Source: an uncultured Oscillospiraceae bacterium (GTDB taxonomy: Bacteria; Bacillota; Clostridia; Oscillospirales; Oscillospiraceae). From it: 17,020 bases of DNA. Position numbers and translations under genes: made by a program. Location: NCBI GenBank assembly GCA_934623575.1, contig CAKTVL010000031.1:1-17020 (forward strand). Reading direction: 5' to 3'. A model generated the notes under the pieces. The model searched no databases. It saw only the letters and a list, made by a program, of their open reading frames with translations, and was not told the DNA's origin. Within the stretch, counting starts at the first letter, position 1. Every line of letters begins with the position of its first letter. This document shows, in pieces, positions 1 to 7,342 of this stretch.

Positions 1-208
1 ACGCCTTGAAGCCGCCGTCCCGGATGCGGGGCTTTTTGGTGAACAGATAGGCAAAAACGTCCAGCATCAGCTCCTCCGCCTCGTGAACGTCGTGCAGATA
101 GCCGTCGATATACAGGGTCAGGGGGTCGCCGTATTTTTTCATCAGGGCCTCCAGCCCCGCGTCATCGCCGCTAAGATATTGGCGGTATAAGCTCTCGTCG
201 CAGGTCAT
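1..208 (-). CDS. ECF-type RNA polymerase sigma factor, N-terminal part (runs off the left edge)
   Basis: An open frame starts at an ATG ending at 208 and stays open for 69 codons to the window edge. The peptide begins MTCDESLYRQYLSGDD and includes YGDPLTLYIDGYL and HEAEELMLDVFAYLF. This is the look of sigma-70 region 2: a helix that binds core polymerase, followed by the acidic, aromatic -10 recognition helix. Such proteins direct RNA polymerase to a small set of promoters. The start is supported by AGGAAG eight bases upstream. It begins five bases after the stop of the helix-turn-helix gene, so the two are almost certainly co-transcribed. Region 4 and any anti-sigma gene would lie to the left, outside the window. 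Tn916-type elements also carry small sigma-like regulators, but I cannot tell whether this belongs to the element. The family call is fairly firm; the role is unknown. Confidence 0.72.
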   Translation of the reverse strand, partial: MTCDESLYRQYLSGDDAGLEALMKKYGDPLTLYIDGYLHDVHEAEELMLDVFAYLFTKKPRIRDGGFKA

Positions 209-213
209 AACGT

Positions 214-465
214 TCACTTCCTTTTTGCGGATGCTTCCAATGCAGAGGGGGATCCGTCAGGTGCTTGTCCTGCCGGATCACGGTGCTGTCCTTGAAAGCG
301 CGGGTCGGACGGCTTTTCCGCGTTTTCCGGGATCGCCCATGAACGCCCGAACCGGGACGCGCCGGGGATCCGCCCCTCGGCGCAATACTGATTGACCCGC
401 CGCTCCGACACGCCCCAACGGTAGGACGCCTCCCGAATGGAGATATAGCCCTTGATCCCGTTCAT
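214..465 (-). CDS. Small helix-turn-helix DNA-binding protein
   Basis: The 83-residue protein starts MNGIKGYISIREASYRWGVS. Residues 7-50 form a MerR/excisionase-like winged helix-turn-helix: the stretch ISIREASYRWGVSERRVNQY is a helix-turn-helix, followed by an EGRIPGASRFGRSWAIP wing. The remainder is polar, rich in Pro, Ala and Lys, and probably disordered. I chose the ATG at 463-465 because GGAGG lies six bases upstream; an in-frame ATG at 478-480 would place that ribosome site inside the gene. A clear promoter lies just upstream (502-530) and the sigma-factor gene follows directly. Proteins of this shape act as excisionases or as local transcriptional regulators. With a sigma factor next door a regulatory role is the likelier one, but this is inference. 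Confidence 0.75.
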   Translation of the reverse strand: MNGIKGYISIREASYRWGVSERRVNQYCAEGRIPGASRFGRSWAIPENAEKPSDPRFQGQHRDPAGQAPDGSPSALEASAKRK

Positions 466-501
466 ACCGCACCTCCGCATGGATAATACTCAACACGATA
501 C

Positions 502-530
502 ATTATATACGAATATCCGAATAAAAGCAA
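502..530 (-). promoter_or_regulatory. Sigma-A-type promoter for the HTH / sigma-factor pair
   Basis: On the minus strand a perfect TATAAT (502-507) is preceded by exactly 17 bases and TTGCTT (525-530), a partial match to TTGACA. Transcription would start near 495 and leave a leader of about 30 bases before the HTH start at 465. The stretch between the boxes is AT-rich, unlike its surroundings. The perfect -10, ideal spacing and position directly in front of a gene make this the best promoter in the window. Confidence 0.65.
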
Positions 531-589
531 GCCCACACGGACGTTGGTTTTAACGAATTGTCGCATTTTCCTCACATCAGGGTATGTAT

Positions 590-611
590 TGGCTGCCCTC
601 GCAGGCAGCCA
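590..611 (-). terminator. Stem-loop after the CHAP gene, possible end of the transfer operon
   Basis: TGGCTGCC (590-597) and GGCAGCCA (604-611) form a perfect 8-bp stem with a six-base loop, 31 bases past the stop of the CHAP hydrolase gene. The stem is GC-rich and stable. On the minus strand no T-run follows it, so it is not a textbook intrinsic terminator; on the plus strand the following bases are pyrimidine-rich. It may stop or protect the 3' end of the transfer mRNA. The rest of 531-641 holds nothing else I can name. Confidence 0.4.
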
Positions 612-641
612 TTTCCCTCTTTTCGTGCAATACCGTGCAGG

Positions 642-2363
642 CTAATACTGAGGCACTCCGTACCCAAGCACCTCATAATGCCCTACGCTGTACTGATTGA
701 CACAGCAGCTATCGCCGGAGTTGCCCTCCACAGTGTAGACGATGCCGTTTTCAACCTTCTGCACAATGCCTACATGGTCGGACTGCCCGTCTTGCGGACC
801 GGAGCTGCCCTTGTTGTCCCAGTCAAAGAAGATAATCATTCCGGGGACAGGCTCGGCAGAGCCGTCGATCCACTGTCCACGGTCTTTGAACCATTGAACG
901 CCGTTGACGCAGCCTGCAAATTTCGGAATTACGCCGGTTTCAATATAGCCGCACTCGTTGGCGCACCAACTCACGAAGCAGGCACACCACTCCACACGGC
1001 TCCCGAAGCCGTACCAAGACCAGTAAGGCTCACCGCCCACATTGCCCACCTGCGACAAGGCAACGGTCACGATCTGATCATCGCTGTAATGGATGCCGTA
1101 GAGGACAGCCGCCCAAAGGGAGTTGTTCTTGTCCTCCAGCAGCTCCGCAAGATACTCTCGCTGTTCTTCATTGAAGCCGTATTGGTCAGCCATTTCCTCC
1201 ACCGTCTTATGCGACACCGTTATATACAGTGTCGTTCTCGTTTCGGTGGTTTCGGTCTGCACGATATTTCCGTTACCGTCATCGGTTTCGGTGATGACCG
1301 TTTCAGAATTGCTTTCTGTCCGTGACGATATGCTGTTCATCTCCCAAAATATATCCTTGAGAAGCTGCTTTTTTGTGTCGTCCATCGTGGCAACCTCCAT
1401 CGGCTCGTCGGGATCGGTATTGACCTTGACCGAGTAAACCGCAAGGACTTCCTTCCACACGGCACGGCTTCCCGACATTTCCAGTGTGTCATAGGAAGTG
1501 CCGTTTCGTGTCTCCAACAGCCGGTTGTCGTAATCCGTGTTGATCTCCTGCACGGCTGTCCGCATGGACTGTCCCGTGCCAGAATCCTCGCCGGAGAAGA
1601 ATACCCCAAACACAGAACCGCAAATCAAGGCAATCAGGCAGATGACAATGATAACCACAACGGCGACCCAGCCACCTGCGGCAATGGCCGCTACCAATGC
1701 TTTTGCTGCCGCTATGATCGCCTTGACCGCCGCAACGGTTGCTTTGACGGCGGCTTTCACACCGGCTGCGGTCGCTTTGGCTGCGGCTTTGGCGGCCTGC
1801 GCCGCTTTCTGTGAAGCCTTAACCGTCGCCTGTGCGGTTTTCTGCGCCGTCTTTGCCGCCTGCCGGGTGGTTTTAATGGCGGTCTTTGTGGTCTTGACCG
1901 ATTTCTGCGCCGCTTTCGTCGTGCCTTTGCCTACTGTCTTGACGGTTTTCTTCCCGGCAGAACGGGCGGATTGCTTGACGGTCTTTTCCGTTTGCTCCAC
2001 CGTCTTAATGGTCTTATTACCGGAAGCACGGACAGACTGCCTTTTCAGCGATTCCGCCGCCCGCTTTTCTTTGAACTGCCTGATGCCGTCCTTTGCCTTG
2101 GATACATTCCGCTTGGTTTCCGCCAGCCCCTTGCGTCCCTGCTTATCGAACTGATGCACCGCTTCGTGTGTTATGCGGTCTACGCCGCCCTCGATGCGGT
2201 CGGAGGCGTATTCCTCTGCGCTGTGTTCTTCGGGATGGGCGGCGTGTTCCACCTTCTCCTTGGTCTGCACATAGGCGGAGCGCATACGGTCGGCGGCAAT
2301 CGCCGCCTTGTCTATCTTCTTGATCGTGCCTTTCACCACATCTCTTGTTTTGATTTTAGGCAT
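642..2363 (-). CDS. Membrane-anchored CHAP-domain peptidoglycan hydrolase of the transfer apparatus (CD1108-like)
   Basis: This 573-residue protein probably cuts cell-wall peptidoglycan so that the transfer channel can cross it. The first ~230 residues are very rich in Lys, Ala and Thr, with many K-T-V-K and K-A-A units, and should be cytoplasmic. A hydrophobic span at about 231-256 is the only membrane segment. Residues 260-425 are an exported linker of unknown fold. The C-terminal ~145 residues are a CHAP/NlpC-type amidase or peptidase: EWCACFVSWC supplies the likely catalytic Cys460 and SDHVGIV supplies His530. The start has a strong site (AAAGGAGGG). The opening residues MPKIKTRDVVKGTIK and the downstream HEAVHQFDKQG stretch resemble the CD1108 family of mobile-element proteins. 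It is the last gene of the operon and follows a likely internal terminator. The hydrolase role is well supported; the substrate bond is not known. Confidence 0.85.
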   Translation of the reverse strand: MPKIKTRDVVKGTIKKIDKAAIAADRMRSAYVQTKEKVEHAAHPEEHSAEEYASDRIEGGVDRITHEAVHQFDKQGRKGLAETKRNVSKAKDGIRQFKEKRAAESLKRQSVRASGNKTIKTVEQTEKTVKQSARSAGKKTVKTVGKGTTKAAQKSVKTTKTAIKTTRQAAKTAQKTAQATVKASQKAAQAAKAAAKATAAGVKAAVKATVAAVKAIIAAAKALVAAIAAGGWVAVVVIIVICLIALICGSVFGVFFSGEDSGTGQSMRTAVQEINTDYDNRLLETRNGTSYDTLEMSGSRAVWKEVLAVYSVKVNTDPDEPMEVATMDDTKKQLLKDIFWEMNSISSRTESNSETVITETDDGNGNIVQTETTETRTTLYITVSHKTVEEMADQYGFNEEQREYLAELLEDKNNSLWAAVLYGIHYSDDQIVTVALSQVGNVGGEPYWSWYGFGSRVEWCACFVSWCANECGYIETGVIPKFAGCVNGVQWFKDRGQWIDGSAEPVPGMIIFFDWDNKGSSGPQDGQSDHVGIVQKVENGIVYTVEGNSGDSCCVNQYSVGHYEVLGYGVPQY

Positions 2364-2404
2364 TTTCCCTCCTTTCCGGGGCGCACCAAAACGCCCCTGA
2401 ATTG

Positions 2405-2440
2405 AAAAAGAGGGACAAAGGTATCAACCCCTTGCCCCTC
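2405..2440 (-). terminator. Intrinsic terminator / attenuator between the VLP and CHAP genes
   Basis: On the minus strand, GAGGGGCAAGGG (from 2440) can pair with CCTTTGTCCCTC (ending at 2410) in a 12-bp stem that includes two G-T wobbles, with a short AT-rich loop. Five Ts (2405-2409) follow at once. It lies 40 bases after the stop of the Cys-rich VLP gene and 42 bases before the CHAP start. This has the form of a Rho-independent terminator and would lower, or make conditional, transcription of the CHAP gene. Confidence 0.6.
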
Positions 2441-2451
2441 AAAGTGCGGGA

Positions 2452-2485
2452 GCTGAAAAGCCTTGCTGTGACTGGCTTTCTCAGC
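2452..2485 (-). repeat. Imperfect inverted repeat at the end of the VLP gene
   Basis: GCTGAAAAGCC (2452-2462) and GGCTTTCTCAGC (2474-2485) pair with one bulged base across an 11-base loop. The repeat overlaps the stop codon of the Cys-rich VLP gene and sits just upstream of the terminator at 2405-2440. It could be an alternative structure in an attenuator or merely chance. No T-run follows. Confidence 0.3.
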
Positions 2486-2849
2486 CCCTATTTTTCGACT
2501 CTGCCCGTTTCCTGCGGGCGTACGCTGCCTGCTGCTTTTTGTAGGCTCTTACGGCGCACCTGCCGCAGTATTTCTTGCGGTTGCCTTTCTTGAGGATAGG
2601 CGCACCGCAGGACACACACCTTTCAAAGCGTGTGCCAAGAATATTAGCCTCCAGCATCGGCTCTGCCGGCAATACGGCGTTGCGGAAATACTTGCAGAGC
2701 AGCGAATAGGAAATGCTCTGCACACAGACGCAAGGCTCACCGTCATCCAGCACAAGACAGTTGCCGCCGTCATAGTTGGCGCACAGGCGTTTAATCAAGG
2801 CGTTGGCTTTCTGCCGCTGCTTCGGCGTGAGTCTGGGCAGCATCCGCAT
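2481..2849 (-). CDS. Cysteine-rich VLP domain protein
   Basis: The 122-residue protein matches the Cys-rich VLP family of conjugative elements, whose molecular role is not known. Residues 15-70 hold the family pattern: RLCANYDGGNC, LDDGEPC, LLCKYFRNAVLP, with Cys at 23, 31, 40, 42 and 52 and the name-giving VLP at 59-61. A second unit, CVSC (78-81) and CGRC (95-98), looks like a zinc ribbon, followed by a strongly basic tail. Binding of metal and of nucleic acid is therefore likely, as inference. The start overlaps the 3' end of the sortase gene by 59 bases. I chose the ATG at 2847-2849, with GAGGG five bases before it; a GTG at 2852 and an ATG at 2843 are alternatives. A likely terminator follows the gene. 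Confidence 0.78.
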   Translation of the reverse strand: MRMLPRLTPKQRQKANALIKRLCANYDGGNCLVLDDGEPCVCVQSISYSLLCKYFRNAVLPAEPMLEANILGTRFERCVSCGAPILKKGNRKKYCGRCAVRAYKKQQAAYARRKRAESKNRG

Positions 2850-3639
2850 CACCGCCCTCTACTATACGCTTTGCCACCACCACAAGGCGGCTGTTGTTGC
2901 GGCTGTACTCGCAGGTGGACAGGGTAATGAGTTTATCGCCATATGCGGCGGTCACGCCGGTGTCGTAGAAGGATAGCTCCTTGCACTTGGCAATGAAGCT
3001 GTCAAACTCGTTGGCATTTCCCGCATCCACGAAGCGGTAATACTTGAACGCATCGGGGCTGTCGGTGTAGACCACCGTGCGGAACACGGCAACGATCTCA
3101 TACTCCTGCCTGTCCGTCAGCGTGTTAAAAGCAATGGTCTTATGCTCGCTCCAAAAGCTCTCGCTCTTGAATTTGTTGAGATGGGCGAACATAGAGCCGT
3201 TTTTCATGTGATGTCCGTAGATAACAAGGTTGTCAGAGGGCTTTTGCACATCGCAGTCCTCCTGCACATAGGGACAGCCGTACTCGGAGTATTCCTTGTC
3301 AAAGCCGTGCTTCAGGTAGAAGTTCGGCTCGTTTACAGACTGCATCACGGGATAGTTGATGTTGGTATCCGCAATGCTGATCCAGCCCACCAAATCGCCG
3401 TTCTGTCCGAACAGCTCGGCAAGCTCCGGCAGCAGCGTCTTTTCCTCGGAATACGGAATCGGCTCGGCGGTTTCCGTTTCGGAACCCGTCTGCGCTGCGG
3501 CCTCCACCACGGAGGCAAGGTTGCTATATAATTCTGCCTGCTTGTCCGCCTCCTTGTTGTGCCGGACAATAAAATAGGTGCTTGCGCCGAGGAGGGCAGC
3601 AAACACCGCAATGAGAATGATTGAAATTGTCTTTTTCAT
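2791..3639 (-). CDS. Class B sortase
   Basis: This 282-residue transpeptidase joins surface proteins carrying a C-terminal sorting motif to the cell wall. A single N-terminal membrane span (about 4-25) follows two lysines, leaving the enzyme outside. The catalytic set is complete: YGHHM gives His143, TLSTCEYS gives Cys243 and NNSRLVVVAKR gives Arg251. The wording around these residues fits class B. The ATG at 3637-3639 has AAAGGA at a good distance; an in-frame TTG at 3672 overlapping the virB4 stop lacks its own site. The C-terminal tail (260-282) is Ala-rich and unusual for a sortase. No protein with a sorting signal is visible in the window, so its substrate is probably elsewhere in the element, perhaps an adhesin that helps donor and recipient pair. 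Confidence 0.9.
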   Translation of the reverse strand: MKKTISIILIAVFAALLGASTYFIVRHNKEADKQAELYSNLASVVEAAAQTGSETETAEPIPYSEEKTLLPELAELFGQNGDLVGWISIADTNINYPVMQSVNEPNFYLKHGFDKEYSEYGCPYVQEDCDVQKPSDNLVIYGHHMKNGSMFAHLNKFKSESFWSEHKTIAFNTLTDRQEYEIVAVFRTVVYTDSPDAFKYYRFVDAGNANEFDSFIAKCKELSFYDTGVTAAYGDKLITLSTCEYSRNNSRLVVVAKRIVEGGDADAAQTHAEAAAESQRLD

Positions 3640-3668
3640 CGGATTTCCTTTCTTTGTTGCCAGCTTTG

Positions 3669-6005
3669 TCAATTCGCAATGTCGGATAATTTGGTGGTCA
3701 TCAGCTTGTAGAGCTTTGTGTTTTTGGGGAACTTGTTGGCAAATGGTACAAGGCTGGAACCGACCTTGATGAGTCCGTGTCCTGCGTCCACATTGGTGAT
3801 ATACGAAAGCTGGGTGTCGGAAATGTTCAGGAGCTTTGCCAGCTCAATGCGGTCGGTGGACGCCTGATTGAGCATAATGATGAACTCGGAGTTTGCAAGC
3901 ATCGTTCTCGCCGTATGGCTCTGCAAGAGGTCATCCACATTCTGCGTAATGCCGGACGCATAAGCACCGTACTTTCGCACTCGCTTCCAAAGCGTGAATA
4001 GGAAGTTGGCGCTGTATTCGTGCTGGAACAGGAGATAGATTTCGTCAATGAAGATGAAGGTATTTTTGCCCTTTGCACGGTTCTGTGTAATGCGGTTGAG
4101 GATGGAATCCAACACCACCAGCATACCGATGGGCATAAGCTGCTTGCCGAGGTCAAGGATGTCATAGCAGATCAGCCGGTTGTCGGTATCCACATTGGTG
4201 TGCTTGGCAAAGGTATTCAAGCTGCCGTTGGTAAACAGCTCGATGGCAAGGGCGATCTCCTGTGCCTCCGGCTCGGTCTGCTTCAGCAGCTCCGCCCGGA
4301 AGTCCTGCAAGGTGGGAACCTCTCCCTTGTAGTCATTCTGCTGATAGGTGCGATAGACGCTTGCCGTACAGCGGTCGATGATGGATTTCTGCACTGCTCC
4401 GAGGTTGTTGCCGCCGATGAGCTGCTCGCACAGGGACATAATGAACTCGGATTTCAGGATGACGGGGTTTGCACCGTCACCGTACTCCCGGTTCATATCC
4501 ATCGCATTGATGTGGGTGGGAGAGGTGGCGGAGATGTTGATGATCTCGCCGCCCATTGCCTTTACAAGCTGCGAATACTCCCGTTCGGGGTCGATGATGA
4601 TAATATCTGCATTGCCGGAGAGCATCTGATTGATGATCTCGCCCTTTGCGGCAAAGGACTTGCCGCCGCCCGACACGCCGAGGATAAACTCGTTGCCGTT
4701 GAGAAGCTGCCTGCGGTCGGCAATGATCATATTCTTGGAAATGACATTCTGCCCGTAGTAAATGCCGTTCTCGTGGTAGATGTCCTGCACCCGGAATGGG
4801 ATAAACACCGCAAGGCTCTCGGTGGTGAGGGTGCGGAAGGTGTCGATCTTCCGAGTGCCGAAGGGCATCACCGTATTCAGTCCGTCAAGCTGCTGGAACT
4901 TCAGCACACCGAACTGGCAAAGGTGCTTTCTTGCGGTGGTCAGCAGTGCTTCGGTGTCGCTGTCGAGCTGCTCCTTGCTGTCCGCCGTGTGTACCATCGT
5001 AAGGACGGCGAACATCATACGCTGGTCACGGGTGGTCAGGTCATCGAGAAATTCCTTCATTTCCTTGCGCTGCTGTTCAAGGTCATAGGGAACCTGTGCG
5101 GAGAAGTTGTTGTTGGAGTTCTGCCTGCGCTGCCAGTTGGTCACATTGGTTTCCACGCCCAGCAAACGGTTTTCCGCTTCCCGGACGGCTTCGTCGGTGG
5201 GGACGGGAACTACATCAATAGACAGCATCAGGTTGCGGTTGAGGTCGGTCAGCTCCGCCACCATAGCGTCCTTGATATACGACGCATACTCACGCAGGAA
5301 CAGCACCCTGCCGTAGCGTTCCCCGATCTTGAAATAGTCCTTTTCAAACTCCATCGAGTCGGGGCAGATGAAGTCCTTGAAGTCGTGTCCCTTTTTGCGG
5401 GTTTCCTTCATATCAAAGCGGAAGCTGGTTTCCTCGCCCGCACGGTAGAAGTCGTGGAAGATGCGGAGGCGTTCGTCTGCTTCCATCTCCACGCACTTGC
5501 TGCCGAGCCTGCCGAAGTGGGCGATCAGGTCTGCGCCCACACGGGCAAAATAGCTTCTTGCTTCCTCCACATTCTTCTTGTTCACGGAGATGGTGATATA
5601 CTTCTCCTGTGTGTAGGCGTTTGCGCCCGTCGCTCTCTCAAGGAGCATTTTGTTGTATTCCTCCCGGTACTCGTCGAGGGCGTCGCCCTTGAGGGGCATA
5701 AGGATGGTCTTCTCAAAGTCCAGCCGGTTCAGGCGGCGGTTGTTGATGGTGATCTTGGTGGTCGCCCCGCTGTCAAAGGAATTCAGCAGCTCGGAGTATT
5801 CGAGGAACATCGCCTCCTTGTCCTCACGGCTGGCGACGGCATAGTTGATGTCGGTGAACTTGAAGGATCTGGTGAACTTGTCCCTGCCCACCTGAAAGAT
5901 GCCATCATCGTAAATCGCTTTGACGGGAATGACATCCTGTACGCCCTTGGGTACGACGAAGCGTTCCTTGTCCTGCTTGAGCAGGATACTCAGTGTTTTA
6001 ATCAT
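3669..6005 (-). CDS. virB4: VirB4-family conjugative transfer ATPase
   Basis: The 778-residue protein is the main motor ATPase of the type IV secretion system, working at the cytoplasmic face of the membrane. The first ~400 residues match the N-terminal VirB4/TraE region. The P-loop GVSGGGKS lies at 443-450, IIIDPEREYSQL (469-480) follows, and the Walker B stretch TFIFIDEIYLL is at 649-659. A late GITQNVDDLL and a TMLANSEFIIMLNQ stretch are typical of this family. Length is normal and no domain is broken. The ATG at 6003-6005 overlaps the end of prgI by eight bases, with GGAGG about 12 bases upstream. The pairing PrgI then VirB4 is standard in Gram-positive conjugative elements. It resembles the VirB4-like ATPases of C. 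difficile CTn elements. Confidence 0.95.
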   Translation of the reverse strand: MIKTLSILLKQDKERFVVPKGVQDVIPVKAIYDDGIFQVGRDKFTRSFKFTDINYAVASREDKEAMFLEYSELLNSFDSGATTKITINNRRLNRLDFEKTILMPLKGDALDEYREEYNKMLLERATGANAYTQEKYITISVNKKNVEEARSYFARVGADLIAHFGRLGSKCVEMEADERLRIFHDFYRAGEETSFRFDMKETRKKGHDFKDFICPDSMEFEKDYFKIGERYGRVLFLREYASYIKDAMVAELTDLNRNLMLSIDVVPVPTDEAVREAENRLLGVETNVTNWQRRQNSNNNFSAQVPYDLEQQRKEMKEFLDDLTTRDQRMMFAVLTMVHTADSKEQLDSDTEALLTTARKHLCQFGVLKFQQLDGLNTVMPFGTRKIDTFRTLTTESLAVFIPFRVQDIYHENGIYYGQNVISKNMIIADRRQLLNGNEFILGVSGGGKSFAAKGEIINQMLSGNADIIIIDPEREYSQLVKAMGGEIINISATSPTHINAMDMNREYGDGANPVILKSEFIMSLCEQLIGGNNLGAVQKSIIDRCTASVYRTYQQNDYKGEVPTLQDFRAELLKQTEPEAQEIALAIELFTNGSLNTFAKHTNVDTDNRLICYDILDLGKQLMPIGMLVVLDSILNRITQNRAKGKNTFIFIDEIYLLFQHEYSANFLFTLWKRVRKYGAYASGITQNVDDLLQSHTARTMLANSEFIIMLNQASTDRIELAKLLNISDTQLSYITNVDAGHGLIKVGSSLVPFANKFPKNTKLYKLMTTKLSDIAN

Positions 6006-6363
6006 TGGCTTTCAATACCTCCTTCTTTTTGAGTTCCATACCGGGCCTCATCAGCTCAAAATAGGTGTTGGTGGAGCGGAATACGAGCTTCTTCGGCAGC
6101 AGAAACTCCGATTTGATCCACGCCCACACAAACTTCTCTGCGGTCATTCCGTTGTACTTAATAAAACCCAGCGCCGCAAAGGGTGCGGCGGCTAAAATGC
6201 ACATCCACGATACCGTTTCCGTGCCGAAATGGGGCTTGAGCAGGAAATACACGCCCACCGCAACGCCGCAGGCAAGGACAGAAAAAATGAACTGTCTGAG
6301 GGACAGTCCAAAGAACATCGCTTCCGTGTAGTTGCGTATTTCACGGTTGATTTTTACTTCCAA
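5998..6363 (-). CDS. prgI: PrgI-family (VirB3-like) membrane protein
   Basis: The 121-residue protein starts MEVKINREIRNYTEAMFFGLS, the hallmark opening of the PrgI family. Two hydrophobic spans (about 24-42 and 50-68) are followed by the conserved NGMTAEKFVWAW stretch and a polar C-terminal tail. By position and topology it is the counterpart of VirB3, an inner-membrane partner of VirB4. The start is a TTG at 6361-6363; a strong AGGAGG lies nine bases upstream, and the family opening begins exactly there. It overlaps the methyltransferase gene by 23 bases upstream and virB4 by eight bases downstream, so it is translated as part of a coupled series. Confidence 0.9.
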   Translation of the reverse strand: MEVKINREIRNYTEAMFFGLSLRQFIFSVLACGVAVGVYFLLKPHFGTETVSWMCILAAAPFAALGFIKYNGMTAEKFVWAWIKSEFLLPKKLVFRSTNTYFELMRPGMELKKKEVLKAND

Positions 6364-7342
6364 GATACAGTTCCTCCTTCGTCTGTTGGATTCTTGTTTT
6401 TGCTGTCTCGCAGTATTCGGGGTTCAGCTCGATGCCGAGATAGCGGCGGGAGAGACGCTTGCACACGGCTCCCGTCGTGCCGCTGCCGAAGAACGGGTCA
6501 AGGACAAGCCCCTGCTCCGGCGAGCCTGCCAAAATGCACGGCTCGATCAGCCGTTCGGGGTACATGGCGAAGTGTCCGTAACCCCTGTGGGAATTGGTGC
6601 TGACGCTCCACACATCCCGCTTGTTGCGCTTTGTTGGCATATCGCTGTGGGAACGGGGCAGAAAGAGCGCCTGCGGCTTTGCGCCGCCGACACCCTTTGC
6701 GTATTTCGTCCTATCGCTGACCGCCCGCTTGTTGCGCTCCACCGTGACCGGTGCGACCGGCTCGGAGATCGCCGCAGTATCGTAGTAGTAGTGGGGCGAT
6801 TTGGAGAGCAGGAAGATATGCTCATAGGATTTGGTCGGCCTGTCTTTCACAGCCTCCGGCAGGCAGTTAGGCTTCTGCCAGATAATATCGCTCCGCAGAT
6901 ACCAGCCGTCCGCACGAAGTGCAAAGGCAAGCTGCCATGGGATGCCGATCATATCCTTTTCCTTAATGCCGTCCCATTTCTTTGGGAGTGCGGCGTTCTC
7001 ATCGGTATTGAGGCTGTGGTAGGTCTGTTTGCTTTTGGGGCGTTCGGCAAGGCTTTTGCTCCAAACGCCCTTGCCGCTTCCGGCGTAGCTGTCGGCAATG
7101 TTCAGCCAAAGTGTCCCGTTGCTTTTCAGCACACGGCGCACCTCACGGAAGATTTCGGTCAGGCGGTCTATATATTCAAGCGGCGTTTGTTCACAGCCGA
7201 TCTGTCCCTCGGCACCGTAGTCACGAAGCCCGTAGTAGGGAGGGCTGGTGACGCACATCTGTACGTACTCGTCAGGAAGCCTTTTCAGCATCTCCAGCGC
7301 ATCGCCGCACAGGACGGTGTTTTGTAATTCGTCTTGGTTCAT
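6341..7342 (-). CDS. Orphan DNA methyltransferase (N4-cytosine or N6-adenine, beta order)
   Basis: The 333-residue protein transfers a methyl group from S-adenosylmethionine to a base in DNA. The catalytic motif TSPPY (32-36) comes first and the S-adenosylmethionine-binding motif DPFFGSGTT (282-290) near the end, which is the beta arrangement. GHFAMYPERLIEP (256-268) is the usual stretch before it, and the residues between (about 90-250) should hold the target-recognition part. SPPY is commoner in N4-cytosine enzymes, but the base cannot be settled from the motif. No restriction enzyme lies beside it, so I read it as solitary. Its place between structural transfer genes suggests that it is made during transfer and may protect the element from host restriction. 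The start has AAGGA and overlaps the stop of the small Cys-rich gene as ATGA. Confidence 0.88.
   Translation of the reverse strand: MNQDELQNTVLCGDALEMLKRLPDEYVQMCVTSPPYYGLRDYGAEGQIGCEQTPLEYIDRLTEIFREVRRVLKSNGTLWLNIADSYAGSGKGVWSKSLAERPKSKQTYHSLNTDENAALPKKWDGIKEKDMIGIPWQLAFALRADGWYLRSDIIWQKPNCLPEAVKDRPTKSYEHIFLLSKSPHYYYDTAAISEPVAPVTVERNKRAVSDRTKYAKGVGGAKPQALFLPRSHSDMPTKRNKRDVWSVSTNSHRGYGHFAMYPERLIEPCILAGSPEQGLVLDPFFGSGTTGAVCKRLSRRYLGIELNPEYCETAKTRIQQTKEELYLGSKNQP

Noticed and set aside
462..566. A 34-codon minus-strand frame ending in an ATGA overlap with the HTH start
   Set aside because: It covers the predicted promoter, its AGGAAA is too close to the ATG to work well, and the peptide resembles nothing. 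The promoter explains the sequence better.
558..1325. A 255-codon plus-strand frame opposite the CHAP gene
   Set aside because: It runs antisense to the catalytic domain, has no ribosome site of note and shows no known fold.
4020..6032. A 670-codon open frame on the plus strand opposite virB4
   Set aside because: virB4 on the minus strand has complete motifs and normal length. The plus-strand frame has no recognisable domain and arises from the codon bias of the opposite strand.
6332..7327. A 331-codon plus-strand frame opposite the methyltransferase
   Set aside because: It mirrors the methyltransferase almost exactly, and that gene has both catalytic motifs; the plus-strand translation is unlike any family I know.
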